Assembly (NCBI GenBank): GCA_004376055.2
Contig: CP049016.1
Span: 2,046,001-2,110,000 of the forward strand
Origin: Nitrospirales bacterium LBB_01
GTDB taxonomy: Bacteria; Nitrospirota; Thermodesulfovibrionia; Thermodesulfovibrionales; Magnetobacteriaceae
Length of the DNA: 64,000 nt
Direction of reading: 5' to 3'
The notes under the pieces: model-generated
Told to the model about the DNA's origin: nothing
The model's database searches: none
What the model saw: only the letters and a program-made list of their open reading frames with translations
Made by a program: the position numbers and the translations under genes
Shown: positions 24,594-34,307 of the stretch, piece after piece
How the letters are laid out: each line of letters opens with the position of its first letter
Position numbering within the stretch: position 1 is the stretch's first letter

Positions 24594-26813
24594 ATGGCAG
24601 TTGCGGTTGTCGTCTTTTCAATAGATAAAACAAGGGGCAATCTGCTCCTTAAAATACTTGAAAGCGACGCCCTTAAAGCTAAGCATATCAAAACCGTATT
24701 TGACCTTGAAAGAACAGTATCAAAACACGCTCCCTCTATTATCATTTTTGATTCAAAATATCACTTTTCTAAAAACTACACAATAGTCGGCACACTCAGA
24801 AGCAAGCTGCCAAAATCGGCCATAATGGTACTTTGTGAACCATATATGGAGCATATTTTCACAGATATGGGAGTACGCTCCGATATGTGTATGGCAGATC
24901 CTCTGGATCCTGAGTTGATTTTAGCCAAAGTACGAGAGGTCTATTTTATAAAAAACAAGTCATACCTTAGACTTACCACTTTTTTAAGCATAGCTTACAA
25001 TTTGTTTACAGGTGACACTAAAAATCCCTATTTGAGTTTTGCTAAAAAAGTGCTTTTGATTTTTGCGCTTATCACCTCCCTGACAATAGGGGGCACTGGA
25101 GGTTTTATCCTGTGGAGTATTTCAGATTTGCCTAAGGTTCAACTTCTTGAACAATATACTCCGCTTGAGTCATCTCAGATATTTTCCTCCAATGGTGAGT
25201 CTCTGGCTGAGGTGTTTGTAGAAAGAAGACGCTTTGTACCGTCATACAAGATTCCAGAGCACGTGAAAAAAGCATTTATTGCCGTTGAGGATATTCGTTT
25301 TTATAAACACTTCGGCATAGATATTCAGAGGATTGTAAAGGCATTTATAGAGAATATGAGAGCTGGCACTATTGTGCAGGGTGGGAGCACTATTACTCAG
25401 CAGTTAGCTAAAATGCTGTTTCTAAAACCGGAAAAAAGTCTCTCACGTAAAGTTAAAGAGATTGCAATAGCATTTCAAATAGAGGGGCGCTACACAAAAG
25501 ACGAAATCCTGTCATTGTATCTTAACCAGGCATACTTTGGCAGCAGGACGTACGGCATAGAGGCGGCATCCTCTACTTACTTTGGTAAAAAGACGGAGGA
25601 CTTAACAGTTGCAGATGCAGCGCTTCTTGCAGCTATTCCCAAAGCCCCTTCAACGTACTCTCCGTTTAAGGAGCCACAGAGGTCTCTTTCAAGACGAAAC
25701 ACGGTTATCAGGCTGATGTACGAAAACGGACTCATCACTGAGAACAAATACAAGGAGGCTCTATCTGAACCCATTCCCAAACACGTGGAAAAAACCCGCT
25801 ACAAGGCCCCATATTTTGTGGAATACATAAAAGGAGTACTTGAGCAAAAGTATGGCGACAGCCTTTATACATCAGGACTTAAAATCTACACTACAATTGA
25901 TATGAACATGCAAAAGACAGCGGAAAAGGCTGTTGAAGACGCAATGGAGGCATTTGCTAAGCGAGGCGTCAAAGGAGTTCAGGCAGCTCTTTTGACAGTT
26001 GAAATAAAAACCGGCGAGATAAAAGCTATGGTGGGCGGCACTGATTTTTGGGAGACTCAGTTTAACAGGGCAACGCAAGCGATGAGGCAGCCCGGGTCAT
26101 CATTTAAACCGTTTGTGTATCTTGCCGCTTTCAGATATGGCTTTAAACCAGGCGATACGATAGAAGACAGAGAGGTGACGTACTTTCAAAAAAGAGGAGA
26201 GCCATGGACCCCGCACAATTATACAAGAAAGTACTACGGCACTGTAACATTAAAATCTGCCCTTGCACGGTCGTTAAATGTGGCAACAGTGTCATTGGCA
26301 AACAAGGTTGGCATGGAACGTGTGGTGGAATCAGCGCGCCTTGTGGGGATAAAAAGTGTAATACACCAGAGGCTACCCTCAGCTCTTGGCGCATCTGAGG
26401 TCAATCTGCTGGAACTGGTCTGTGCATACTGTGCATTTTCAGACGGCAACTTACATGAACCGATTTCTTACAAGCAGATAGTTAACAGATACGGTTTGGG
26501 GGTAGAGGAAATAACGCCAGTTATAAAACCAGTGCTGGATAACTCAACGCTTGAAAAGATGCATGAGGTGTTAGGGGCTGTTGTGACAGAGGGTACGGCA
26601 CAATCTGCAAAATCGCTAAACAGAGTAGTTTATGGTAAAACCGGCACAACAGATGATTATGCCGATGCATGGTTTGTTGGATTTGATGACAAGTATGCCG
26701 TAGGCGTCTGGGTTGGCAGAGACGATCACACAAGCATAGGCGATGGAGAGGCAGGGAGCAAAGCCGCTTTGCCTCTATGGATAGACTTTATGAAAAATAT
26801 AAGCTTTCAATAG
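24594..26813 (+). CDS. class A penicillin-binding protein with N-terminal receiver-like domain
   Basis: A 739-residue bifunctional peptidoglycan synthase. Residues 1-115 look like a response-regulator receiver: Asp11 and Asp53 (I-I-I-F-D-S-K) are kept, but the usual Thr/Ser (C81) and the Lys-Pro (A-D-P at 101-103) are lost. A membrane helix follows at about 152-175. The GT51 glycosyltransferase domain has E232 in A-V-E-D-I-R-F-Y-K-H. The transpeptidase has S502-x-x-K505, an S-L-N and K-T-G-T-T. The catalytic residues look intact. Ordinary PBP1A has only a short cytoplasmic tail before the helix, so this fused domain is odd. It may receive a signal or bind the actin-like partner encoded just upstream. 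Confidence 0.9.
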   Translation: MAVAVVVFSIDKTRGNLLLKILESDALKAKHIKTVFDLERTVSKHAPSIIIFDSKYHFSKNYTIVGTLRSKLPKSAIMVLCEPYMEHIFTDMGVRSDMCMADPLDPELILAKVREVYFIKNKSYLRLTTFLSIAYNLFTGDTKNPYLSFAKKVLLIFALITSLTIGGTGGFILWSISDLPKVQLLEQYTPLESSQIFSSNGESLAEVFVERRRFVPSYKIPEHVKKAFIAVEDIRFYKHFGIDIQRIVKAFIENMRAGTIVQGGSTITQQLAKMLFLKPEKSLSRKVKEIAIAFQIEGRYTKDEILSLYLNQAYFGSRTYGIEAASSTYFGKKTEDLTVADAALLAAIPKAPSTYSPFKEPQRSLSRRNTVIRLMYENGLITENKYKEALSEPIPKHVEKTRYKAPYFVEYIKGVLEQKYGDSLYTSGLKIYTTIDMNMQKTAEKAVEDAMEAFAKRGVKGVQAALLTVEIKTGEIKAMVGGTDFWETQFNRATQAMRQPGSSFKPFVYLAAFRYGFKPGDTIEDREVTYFQKRGEPWTPHNYTRKYYGTVTLKSALARSLNVATVSLANKVGMERVVESARLVGIKSVIHQRLPSALGASEVNLLELVCAYCAFSDGNLHEPISYKQIVNRYGLGVEEITPVIKPVLDNSTLEKMHEVLGAVVTEGTAQSAKSLNRVVYGKTGTTDDYADAWFVGFDDKYAVGVWVGRDDHTSIGDGEAGSKAALPLWIDFMKNISFQ

Positions 26814-26845
26814 TTCATATTATATAGGGATGCGCTGACAACAAT

Positions 26846-27904
26846 TTAGACATCCTCGTAGCTCTCTTTGATTTTTAGAATCTCATCCAGATGTTTAATG
26901 AAAACCTCTACTAAATTAGCATCAAAGTGTGTGCCGGAGTTCTTTTTTATTTCTGCAACGGCCTCATCCACAGTCCATGCTTTCTTGTACGGACGTTTTG
27001 AAGTCAGCGCATCAAACACATCGCAGATTGCCACAATTCGCCCCTCTATAGGTATAGCCTCACCGGAGACGCCATTAGGATAACCGCTGCCATCCCATTT
27101 TTCATGGTGAGTCAGCGCTATGGTTCTGGCAAGATTCATTATCTCTGAGTCGTGATTGTCAAGAATTTCTGCGCCTTTCGTTGTATGAGTTTTCATGATT
27201 TCAAACTCATCAGGGTCAAGTTTTGCAGGCTTTAGAAGAACACTGTCCGGTATGCCAATTTTTCCAACATCGTGCATGGGGCTTGCATGAAGTATCAGCT
27301 CGCTGTGATCGTTACTTAAACCCGCACGCCTTGCCACCACCTCACAAAACTGACTCATCCTGATTATATGATTTCCTGTCTCATTGTCCCTATACTCTGA
27401 CGCTCGGCCAAGACGACGGATTATCTCCAACTGTGTGCGCTTTAGCTGTCTTGTCCTTTCTTCTACTTTTTCCTCAAGACTTTTGTTGTAATCTATCACT
27501 TCATTATGCAGAAGCCGAATTTCAAGCATGTTCTTTATTCTTGTCAGCACCTCAAGTCTGTCAAACGGTTTTGTTAAGAAATCCTTTGCCCCGTGCTCAA
27601 GCGCCTTAACGCGTATTGTCCTGTCTGTGTAAGCTGTAAGAACCATTATAGAAAGATAGGTATTACTTTCTATCTTTTTTAATTCAGTCATAACCTGAAA
27701 ACCATCCATATTGGGCATATTCAAATCCAATAAAATCAAGTCCGGTTTATGAAACTTATATAAATCCACAACACAGCGGGAATCAGTAGTAGTTAAAATA
27801 TTTTTATAACCCTCAGCCTTTAGCATCTTTTCTGCCAACGCCACATTTGTCTGCTGGTCATCTACAATTAAGATTGCCGCTTCATATATCTGTTTTACAT
27901 CCAA
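26846..27904 (-). CDS. response regulator with HD-GYP output domain
   Basis: A 352-residue protein: receiver domain (residues 8-130, phospho-acceptor D60 in L-I-L-L-D-L-N), a coiled-coil linker (about 140-165), and a full HD-GYP domain with H-D-V-G-K-I-G and [11 protein letters not shown]. Such proteins are usually cyclic-di-GMP phosphodiesterases controlled by phosphorylation. The start is TTG 27902-27904, 7 bases after AAGGAG. It overlaps the end of the upstream hybrid kinase region within one base, so the kinase is its probable partner. Confidence 0.9.
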   Translation of the reverse strand: MDVKQIYEAAILIVDDQQTNVALAEKMLKAEGYKNILTTTDSRCVVDLYKFHKPDLILLDLNMPNMDGFQVMTELKKIESNTYLSIMVLTAYTDRTIRVKALEHGAKDFLTKPFDRLEVLTRIKNMLEIRLLHNEVIDYNKSLEEKVEERTRQLKRTQLEIIRRLGRASEYRDNETGNHIIRMSQFCEVVARRAGLSNDHSELILHASPMHDVGKIGIPDSVLLKPAKLDPDEFEIMKTHTTKGAEILDNHDSEIMNLARTIALTHHEKWDGSGYPNGVSGEAIPIEGRIVAICDVFDALTSKRPYKKAWTVDEAVAEIKKNSGTHFDANLVEVFIKHLDEILKIKESYEDV

Positions 27905-27905
27905 G

Positions 27906-30548
27906 TCATTGCTCCTTAACTTTTTTTGCTAAAAGTCCTTCTATTATACCCATAAGTTCTTTAAAATTAAATGGCTTAAGCAAAAATCCTGTAAAGTCAT
28001 TTCTATTTACAGTAGATGAGGCCCCATCATCCACGAAGCCGCTTAATGCTATAACCGGTATCTGCGATGTCTCAACATTTTCTCTGATTCTCTTTAACAC
28101 ATCCGTACCGGATATATCCGGAAGGTTTATGTCTGTAAGTATTACGTCTGGTTTGTGCTCTAAAGCAAGCTGTACCCCGGTAAGACCGTTCATTGCAGAA
28201 ATAAATCTCATGTTATTATAACGTGATACTATTCTCCCAAGCAGTGTTACGCTTGCCGGATTATCCTCAATGTAAAGTATTGTAAATTTGCCTTTTCCTT
28301 CTGTGTAAATACTATCATCACATACACAAGACAACTCCTTATTAAATTCATTGTCAGGAAATGTAGTTGCTATCGGAATTGTGAAATAAAATCTGCTTCC
28401 CCTACCCTCCTCACTTTCCACCCCCATTGTGCCACCCATAAGTGAAATAAGTTTTTTTGTCATAACAAGCCCAATCCCTAACCCATCATTGGCGTCGCTG
28501 CTACGGGCAGAGTTGCTAAAAGGCTGAAATAAACACTTCATATTTTCCTTAGATATACCAATACCATAGTCTGACACGCTAACTTCTAACATTTCTGCTG
28601 CTCTGCGGCATTGTATAAAAACGCTGCCGCCCTCTTTGCTGTACTTAACACCGTTGGAAATTAAATTAAGCATCACCTGTTTCAACCGCATCCAGTCTGC
28701 TCTGACCAACACCACAGTACAGCTTTCCATGTCCGATGTTATAGAGACACGACGGCTCTCTCCGATAGGCGCTGTCAAAGATATACATTCCTCAATCAGA
28801 GTTTGCAAGTTTACAGACTCAAATGAAAGCTTTACTCTGCCCGACTCTATTTTTGATAAGTCTAAAACATTATCAATCAACTCAAGCAGATGACTGCCGG
28901 CTTTCAGGATTTCCGCCGTATTTTCCAACTGGTAAGTGGTAAGAGGGTCATATGGATCAGATTCAAGAAGCTGTGCAAAACCCAATATCGCATTCATTGG
29001 TGTTCGCAGCTCATGGCTCATCAAAGAGAGAAACTCCGACTTCGCACGGTTAGCCTGTTCAGCCTCTTCTTTTGCTTTATTAAGTTCATTCTGAATGAGT
29101 TTAATTTCTGTTATGTCCGTAAGTGCGCCGTCAGCATATAACCTGCCGCCTTTTTCATAAGAGAGCATGGAGCGGCACATTAGCCAGAGTTGCCGTCCAT
29201 CTTTATTAATAGCCCTGACTTCAACCGAGAAAGGTTTGTTATTTTCAAACAGTTCGGCATAGGCGGCTTTAAGTTTGCCAACATCTTCGGGAGCAATGCA
29301 GCCAGAGTCATAAATGCTGACAGCTTTTTGAAACTCTAACGGAGTTTGTCCTAAGAGTTCCTCAACGTTTTTACTTATAAACACCACCTTACCTCTGACA
29401 TCGCATGTCCAGATAACGTCAGGAATATTGTTTACAAGAGAGCGGAATTTCTCCTCAGACTGAATGAGTGCCTCTGCCGCTATGTAATTGTATGTGATGT
29501 CTCTGCCTGTAGATATAAAATGCGTGACAGTGCCTTTAGGGTCTCTTACTGGTGACACAGTGATTTCCATATAGTAATGCTCACCGTTTATGTCTTTATT
29601 TTCAGCCACCCCCCTATAAACATCGCCCTCAATTACAGATGTCCGTAATTTAGCAAAAAACTCATCAGTAAACGGTTTTTCATTGATGTCTTTAATGTGC
29701 TTCCCTATGACGTCCTGTTCCATAATTCCCTTAAGCGAAAGATATGCCCTGTTGACAAACTCAATGCAGCCGTCTATGTTGGCTATGATAACACTGTCAG
29801 CAGTGTGCTCAACTGCAGCCGAAAGTTTTCTCAAATTATCTTCATTACTTTTTCTTGTGGTTATATCTCTGACTATACCAACAGCATTCCACGCTCCTTT
29901 TATTCTGACAGCAGAAAGAGACAGCTCAACGGGAAAGACTGTCCCGTCTTTTTTCACAGCCATGAGTTCCACTGTTTTCCCTATGGCATTGCCATGCCCT
30001 GTGGCGGCAAATTCAGGAAATGCCTTTGTATAGGATTCAAAAAAGTCATGATGAGCAATTAATTTGTGAATATCTTTATTCATTACTTCTTCTGATTTAT
30101 ATCCAAATATTTTTTCAGCTCCAGTGCTCCAAAAAGTCGTACATCCTGAATTATCTATCATGATGATAGCATCTGAGGCTGAGCTTGTTATCTTTTTAAG
30201 AGTCTCCTCACTTTCCTTTAGAGTCTCCTCGGCCTCACTTCTTTCATAGATTTCGCGCTCAAGAAGGGCATTTACTTTTGACAGGAGCTCCATATTATCC
30301 TCAAGCACCCTATTTGTCTCTTTTGAAAATGTCTCCATCTCTAATATTTTCTTTCTATGATAGACATATAGGGCTAAAAACACAGGCAGAGAAAAGGACG
30401 AAAATATGATTGCGTAAAGAATAAACCTCAGATTACTGCCGGTATCAGAGAACACATAGTAAGAAAACGTAAAAGACGCTCCAACAAAAAAACACATTGC
30501 TGCAACTGGGAAAAAAAATCTTTCTAACGTCTTATTAATATCTTCCAT
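27906..30548 (-). CDS. membrane-bound multi-PAS hybrid histidine kinase
   Basis: An 880-residue sensor. Two membrane helices (about 13-33 and 42-62) are followed by a short coiled coil, three PAS domains with PAC ends (about 115-475), a HisKA dimerisation domain with H512 in S-H-E-L-R-T-P, and an HATPase domain (N-box [10 protein letters not shown]-x-G box G-L-G-I-G-L-V). The C-terminal receiver (about 750-870) has D in V-I-L-T-D-I-N-L-P. The small outside loop suggests that sensing is by the cytosolic PAS domains, perhaps redox or oxygen. It is paired with the HD-GYP regulator directly downstream. Confidence 0.92.
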   Translation of the reverse strand: MEDINKTLERFFFPVAAMCFFVGASFTFSYYVFSDTGSNLRFILYAIIFSSFSLPVFLALYVYHRKKILEMETFSKETNRVLEDNMELLSKVNALLEREIYERSEAEETLKESEETLKKITSSASDAIIMIDNSGCTTFWSTGAEKIFGYKSEEVMNKDIHKLIAHHDFFESYTKAFPEFAATGHGNAIGKTVELMAVKKDGTVFPVELSLSAVRIKGAWNAVGIVRDITTRKSNEDNLRKLSAAVEHTADSVIIANIDGCIEFVNRAYLSLKGIMEQDVIGKHIKDINEKPFTDEFFAKLRTSVIEGDVYRGVAENKDINGEHYYMEITVSPVRDPKGTVTHFISTGRDITYNYIAAEALIQSEEKFRSLVNNIPDVIWTCDVRGKVVFISKNVEELLGQTPLEFQKAVSIYDSGCIAPEDVGKLKAAYAELFENNKPFSVEVRAINKDGRQLWLMCRSMLSYEKGGRLYADGALTDITEIKLIQNELNKAKEEAEQANRAKSEFLSLMSHELRTPMNAILGFAQLLESDPYDPLTTYQLENTAEILKAGSHLLELIDNVLDLSKIESGRVKLSFESVNLQTLIEECISLTAPIGESRRVSITSDMESCTVVLVRADWMRLKQVMLNLISNGVKYSKEGGSVFIQCRRAAEMLEVSVSDYGIGISKENMKCLFQPFSNSARSSDANDGLGIGLVMTKKLISLMGGTMGVESEEGRGSRFYFTIPIATTFPDNEFNKELSCVCDDSIYTEGKGKFTILYIEDNPASVTLLGRIVSRYNNMRFISAMNGLTGVQLALEHKPDVILTDINLPDISGTDVLKRIRENVETSQIPVIALSGFVDDGASSTVNRNDFTGFLLKPFNFKELMGIIEGLLAKKVKEQ

Positions 30549-30682
30549 TGTTATATTCCTTTAAAACATAAGAAACAGCACCACACATGTAATGATACCC
30601 TTTCTTTTGTTAATAAAACAAATATTTTTCTGAACCTGTGTTAGTTTGGCTGAAGTTCTGCAAATATGTTATCATTAGGCTC

Positions 30683-31552
30683 ATGGCTAAGAATATAGAG
30701 TTTATACCCCTTGCGAGGGAATCTTTCCTTGCGATAAAATCTAACACATTAATAATAACCCCTACGATAATATTTTCTCTGATTTTATCCATGTTCACAT
30801 ACAAGTACCTGGGTCCGGGACTTACTAAGTTATCCTCATTATCAACTCAATCGCTTAGTCCAAAGGACTTAGCGCTGTTTAAAGAACTCATAGGGAAACT
30901 TGCCATAGCAAACATCATTAATTTCTACATGCAGATGTTTGTTCACGCAATAACGTTAGCAATGGCGCGTGAGCTTATCGTAAATGGAACCTTAAGCTAT
31001 CGGACAGCTCTTGCGGAGGTGTTCAAAAAGTTTTCTTCACTACTGTTTTCCGTAACCCTCTTTGGTATTCTTTTAGTTATCGGAGTAATGCTGCTAATAG
31101 TGCCTGCGATACTTGTTAATTTCTTTTTCATGTTTACATACGTTGCTATAATTAAAGACAACAAACACTCTTTCACTGCTATAAGGGAAAGCATAAAACT
31201 GGTAAGACACAACCTCAATGCTGCTTTTTCCATCTATGTAACCCTTTTTACTACAGCCATTACTGTATCAATAATGAATATGCTGACAACAAGCGTAATG
31301 GAAAGCATTTCTGAAACAAACGCATTACGTAACGCTGCAAACAGTATCCTAAACGGAATACTCTCTGGCATTGCGCATGATAAATATGACAAGATATTAA
31401 ATATTATTAACAACACTCCAGCTTATCTGGCCATAGCTGTGACAACCATTCTAACCGGCGTTGTGATGGCTTTTATAGCGCTTATGATACTGAAAACCTA
31501 TGATGTCCTAAAAGAGCCTGACTCTGCCGGCGCCGTCGTTATAGAAGCATGA
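30683..31552 (+). CDS. polytopic membrane protein, glycerophosphodiesterase-membrane-domain/YciC-like
   Basis: About 289 residues with five or six hydrophobic helices in a hydrophobic protein that lacks catalytic motifs. The plan (start near F-I-P-L-A-R-E-S-F, then a repeated pattern of long helices with L-L-I-V-P-A-I-L-V-N-F) resembles bacterial proteins of the YciC or glycerophosphoryl-diester-phosphodiesterase membrane-domain type; this is a weak match. I chose ATG 30683, since a start at 30638 would put a poor 15-residue lead on the protein. It overlaps the TatD-radical SAM gene by 4 bases. Function unknown. Confidence 0.68.
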   Translation: MAKNIEFIPLARESFLAIKSNTLIITPTIIFSLILSMFTYKYLGPGLTKLSSLSTQSLSPKDLALFKELIGKLAIANIINFYMQMFVHAITLAMARELIVNGTLSYRTALAEVFKKFSSLLFSVTLFGILLVIGVMLLIVPAILVNFFFMFTYVAIIKDNKHSFTAIRESIKLVRHNLNAAFSIYVTLFTTAITVSIMNMLTTSVMESISETNALRNAANSILNGILSGIAHDKYDKILNIINNTPAYLAIAVTTILTGVVMAFIALMILKTYDVLKEPDSAGAVVIEA

Positions 31553-32910
31553 TAGATACCCACTGTCATCTTGAGATGCCACCCTTTGAAGGAGTTGTCG
31601 GGGAAATCGTAAGGAAAGCGGCAGAGGCTGGCGTAACTCACCTTATAACGATAGGCTCCGATGTAGGAAGTAACGAAAGAAACAAGGCTATCGCCGAAAG
31701 TTATAAAGATGTTTTTTTCACTGTAGGGATTCATCCCCACGAGGCTAAATATTTAAGCACAGCGGTTTATGAAAACCTGCAAGTTCTTTGCAAGCACAAA
31801 AAGTGTGTGGCAATCGGAGAGACTGGTCTTGATTATTACCACAATCACTCGCCGAAAGATGTGCAAAAGCGGGCATTTATCAAACAAATAGAACTGGCAA
31901 AGGAAACGAGTTTGCCTTTGATAATTCACAGCCGTGATGCCTCAGAGGATACGTTAAGGATACTTACCGACCACAAGGTGACACAGGGTGTGTTTCACTG
32001 TTTTACCGCAAATGTTGAGACGGCCAAAGAGGTTATGTTAATGGGACTTCATGTTTCCTTTTCCGGCACCGTAACTTTTAAAAACAACCCTGAAGTTGAA
32101 AAAGTCGTAAACACTGTTAGCGATAACCACCTTCTGGTTGAAACCGATGCCCCGTACCTTGCTCCTGTGCCTCACAGAGGAAAGAGAAATGAACCGGCTT
32201 ATGTAGTTCATACCGCAAAGAAAATAGCGCAACTGCGAGGCATACTGCTTGAAGATGTTGACAGAATCACAACGCTTAACGCCCAAACTCTGTTTAGACT
32301 TAACACTCCCTCAGATGAGGACAAAATCGCCTATCAGATACGAAACACGCTCTATCTTAACATGACCAATTCTTGCACAAACCGGTGCACGTTTTGTCTA
32401 AGAAACGTCAATACTACTGTAAAGGGGCATAATCTTAGTCTTAAGGCTGACCCCTCTTCACAGGATTTGATTGAAACTATAGGGGACAGTCCGGCTAAGT
32501 ACGACGAGGTGGTTTTCTGTGGATATGGAGAGCCGCTTCTTAAATTAGAGAATGTTATAACTGTAGCAAAATACATAAAAGCTCACGGCGGCAGTGTCAG
32601 GATAAACACAAACGGGCTTGGAAATATAATTCATAACCGCAACATATTACCGGAACTTACAGGGCTTGCCGATAAAATCTCCATAAGTCTAAATGCTCAG
32701 GACACTGAGACCTATAACAGACTATGTGTCCCGACTGTGGAAAATGCGTACGCCGGAGTTATTGAATTCATAAAAGAGGCAAAAAAACACATTCCTGATG
32801 TTACCGTAACAGTGGTTGATGCCTCAGGCGTTGACATTGCAAGATGCAAAGAGATTGCACATGAACTGGGCGTAAACTTCAGACTGCGACATCTTGACGT
32901 GCTTGGGTAG
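31549..32910 (+). CDS. TatD nuclease fused to a radical SAM domain
   Basis: A 453-residue fusion. Residues 1-255 are a TatD metal-dependent DNase: D-T-H-C-H at the start, I-G-E-T-G-L-D-Y, H-S-R-D-A and V-E-T-D-A-P-Y-L. Residues 260-453 are a radical SAM domain with C-T-N-R-C-T-F-C (CxxxCxxC) and the G-Y-G-E-P-L glycine motif. A TatD-linked radical SAM family is known; here both are in one chain. The radical SAM part is short (about 195 residues), and its substrate is unknown. ATG overlaps the previous stop by 4 bases. Confidence 0.88.
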   Translation: MIDTHCHLEMPPFEGVVGEIVRKAAEAGVTHLITIGSDVGSNERNKAIAESYKDVFFTVGIHPHEAKYLSTAVYENLQVLCKHKKCVAIGETGLDYYHNHSPKDVQKRAFIKQIELAKETSLPLIIHSRDASEDTLRILTDHKVTQGVFHCFTANVETAKEVMLMGLHVSFSGTVTFKNNPEVEKVVNTVSDNHLLVETDAPYLAPVPHRGKRNEPAYVVHTAKKIAQLRGILLEDVDRITTLNAQTLFRLNTPSDEDKIAYQIRNTLYLNMTNSCTNRCTFCLRNVNTTVKGHNLSLKADPSSQDLIETIGDSPAKYDEVVFCGYGEPLLKLENVITVAKYIKAHGGSVRINTNGLGNIIHNRNILPELTGLADKISISLNAQDTETYNRLCVPTVENAYAGVIEFIKEAKKHIPDVTVTVVDASGVDIARCKEIAHELGVNFRLRHLDVLG

Positions 32911-33038
32911 GGAGGTAATCAGGTATTGAATAATCACTGCATGTATTCGCTTTGAATTTCTTGTATTTCTTTGTCTAAGTTGAAATTTAGGTCACCCTCA
33001 TAATTTACAAAACAATTAGTTTAATGCTATAAAATAAT

Positions 33039-33560
33039 ATGATTATGGCTGGAACAATAGAAACGGATTTAGACTTAACGGAAATCATCAACGGAGAGGA
33101 AATCATGGGGCCAAGTCCATTTATGAGGCATCAGGATATTGTTTTTAACTTAGCGGACATTATACGCCACCACGTAAAGACTAATAAATTAGGGAAAGTT
33201 TATTTATCACCCCTTGACGTAATCTTTGAAGAAGGGGTTAACAGGCTGCAGCCAGACATACTGTTTATCAGAAAAGAAAACCTGAGTATTGCTAAGGATT
33301 GGATAAGAGGCGTACCGGATATGGTTTGTGAGGTAATTTCTTCAGGCAGTTATGAGATGGATACGGCAGTAAAGAAGGCTATCTATGAGAAATACAGGGT
33401 GCCGGAGTACTGGATAGTCATGCCGGAGCCGCAAACTATTGAGATATTAACCATCGTAGGCGATAAGTATAAACTACATTCTTTTGCGGCATTTGATGGT
33501 TTTGTTACATCTAAAATCATTGAAGGACTTCAAGTTGATGTTAACGATATATTTGAGTAA
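33039..33560 (+). CDS. Uma2-family (DUF820) putative endonuclease
   Basis: A 173-residue PD-(D/E)xK-fold protein. The family marks are G-P-S-P-F-M-R-H-Q-D-I at the start, L-Q-P-D-I-L-F-I, V-P-D-M-V-C-E-V-I-S and the C-terminal Y-R-V-P-E-Y-W-I-V. Uma2 proteins are frequent in cyanobacteria and Nitrospirota, and are thought to be nucleases or transposon-related, without a firm role. A second ATG (33045) is in frame. AT-rich sequence with no clear terminator precedes it. Confidence 0.87.
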   Translation: MIMAGTIETDLDLTEIINGEEIMGPSPFMRHQDIVFNLADIIRHHVKTNKLGKVYLSPLDVIFEEGVNRLQPDILFIRKENLSIAKDWIRGVPDMVCEVISSGSYEMDTAVKKAIYEKYRVPEYWIVMPEPQTIEILTIVGDKYKLHSFAAFDGFVTSKIIEGLQVDVNDIFE

Positions 33561-33614
33561 CCCGACAGCTTATAAAAAAGCAATTCACCACGTCTTAAGA
33601 GATATGAGGGATAA

Positions 33615-34298
33615 ATGATGAGTAACGAATACTACATTGATATTGTAACAAAGAGCATACTTTCAACGCTCTCAGCACACATATCAGAGGCTATCTCCGT
33701 AGAACTTAAAACCGTTATGAAAGAGGCGTCATTGCAGTTAGAGGCACAAATTCTTACAACAATTGATGCGTTAAATAAAAATCAGTTAACGGAAATTACC
33801 AGCCTTAAGGGTGAACTCAGTCATATAAAGCAAAAAATAGACGCTGCCAACACCACACAAATTGATTCGCTTGCTAAATCCGTAGAGGAACAGTTAAGAG
33901 CGCTCCCACAGATTTTCCAAACCTCCACACAGCATATTGAAAAACAAATACAAAATACTAATGTGATTTTAAACGCTCTCATAACAGGTATCGGCGAAAT
34001 CAAAACAGAAACCGCTAACTCCATAGGCGGCACTCTCAAAGAGTTGGCAGAGCTTATGCAAAGTAAGAAGTCCGTAATCGAGGAGACTATAAAGGAGACT
34101 GTGAAAGCTGAAATTCATAAGGTAGAATCATCACTCTCCGCAAATAAAACCCTGATGTTGACTCTCCTTAAGACTGTGTTTGAAAGTGAATTGAGAAATG
34201 CCGACTTTCTGGCTGAGCGCGCTCAAAACAACAAAAAAGAACTCAGAAACAATCTGGCTGTCTTAGAAAAGCTGCTTGATAGCTCCTCACAGTCATAG
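33615..34298 (+). CDS. coiled-coil protein encoded with the dynamin-like GTPase
   Basis: A 227-residue soluble protein that is almost entirely helical and heptad-rich (about residues 15-180, with many Leu, Ile, Glu, Lys and Ser). No membrane helix and no catalytic motif is visible. It starts 55 bases after the Uma2 gene, from one of two adjacent ATG codons behind GAGGG. The dynamin-like GTPase gene starts 9 bases after its stop, so it is the likely partner. I do not recognise the family; a scaffold or adaptor role is inference. Confidence 0.65.
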   Translation: MMSNEYYIDIVTKSILSTLSAHISEAISVELKTVMKEASLQLEAQILTTIDALNKNQLTEITSLKGELSHIKQKIDAANTTQIDSLAKSVEEQLRALPQIFQTSTQHIEKQIQNTNVILNALITGIGEIKTETANSIGGTLKELAELMQSKKSVIEETIKETVKAEIHKVESSLSANKTLMLTLLKTVFESELRNADFLAERAQNNKKELRNNLAVLEKLLDSSSQS

Positions 34299-34307
34299 GG
34301 ATTAAAC

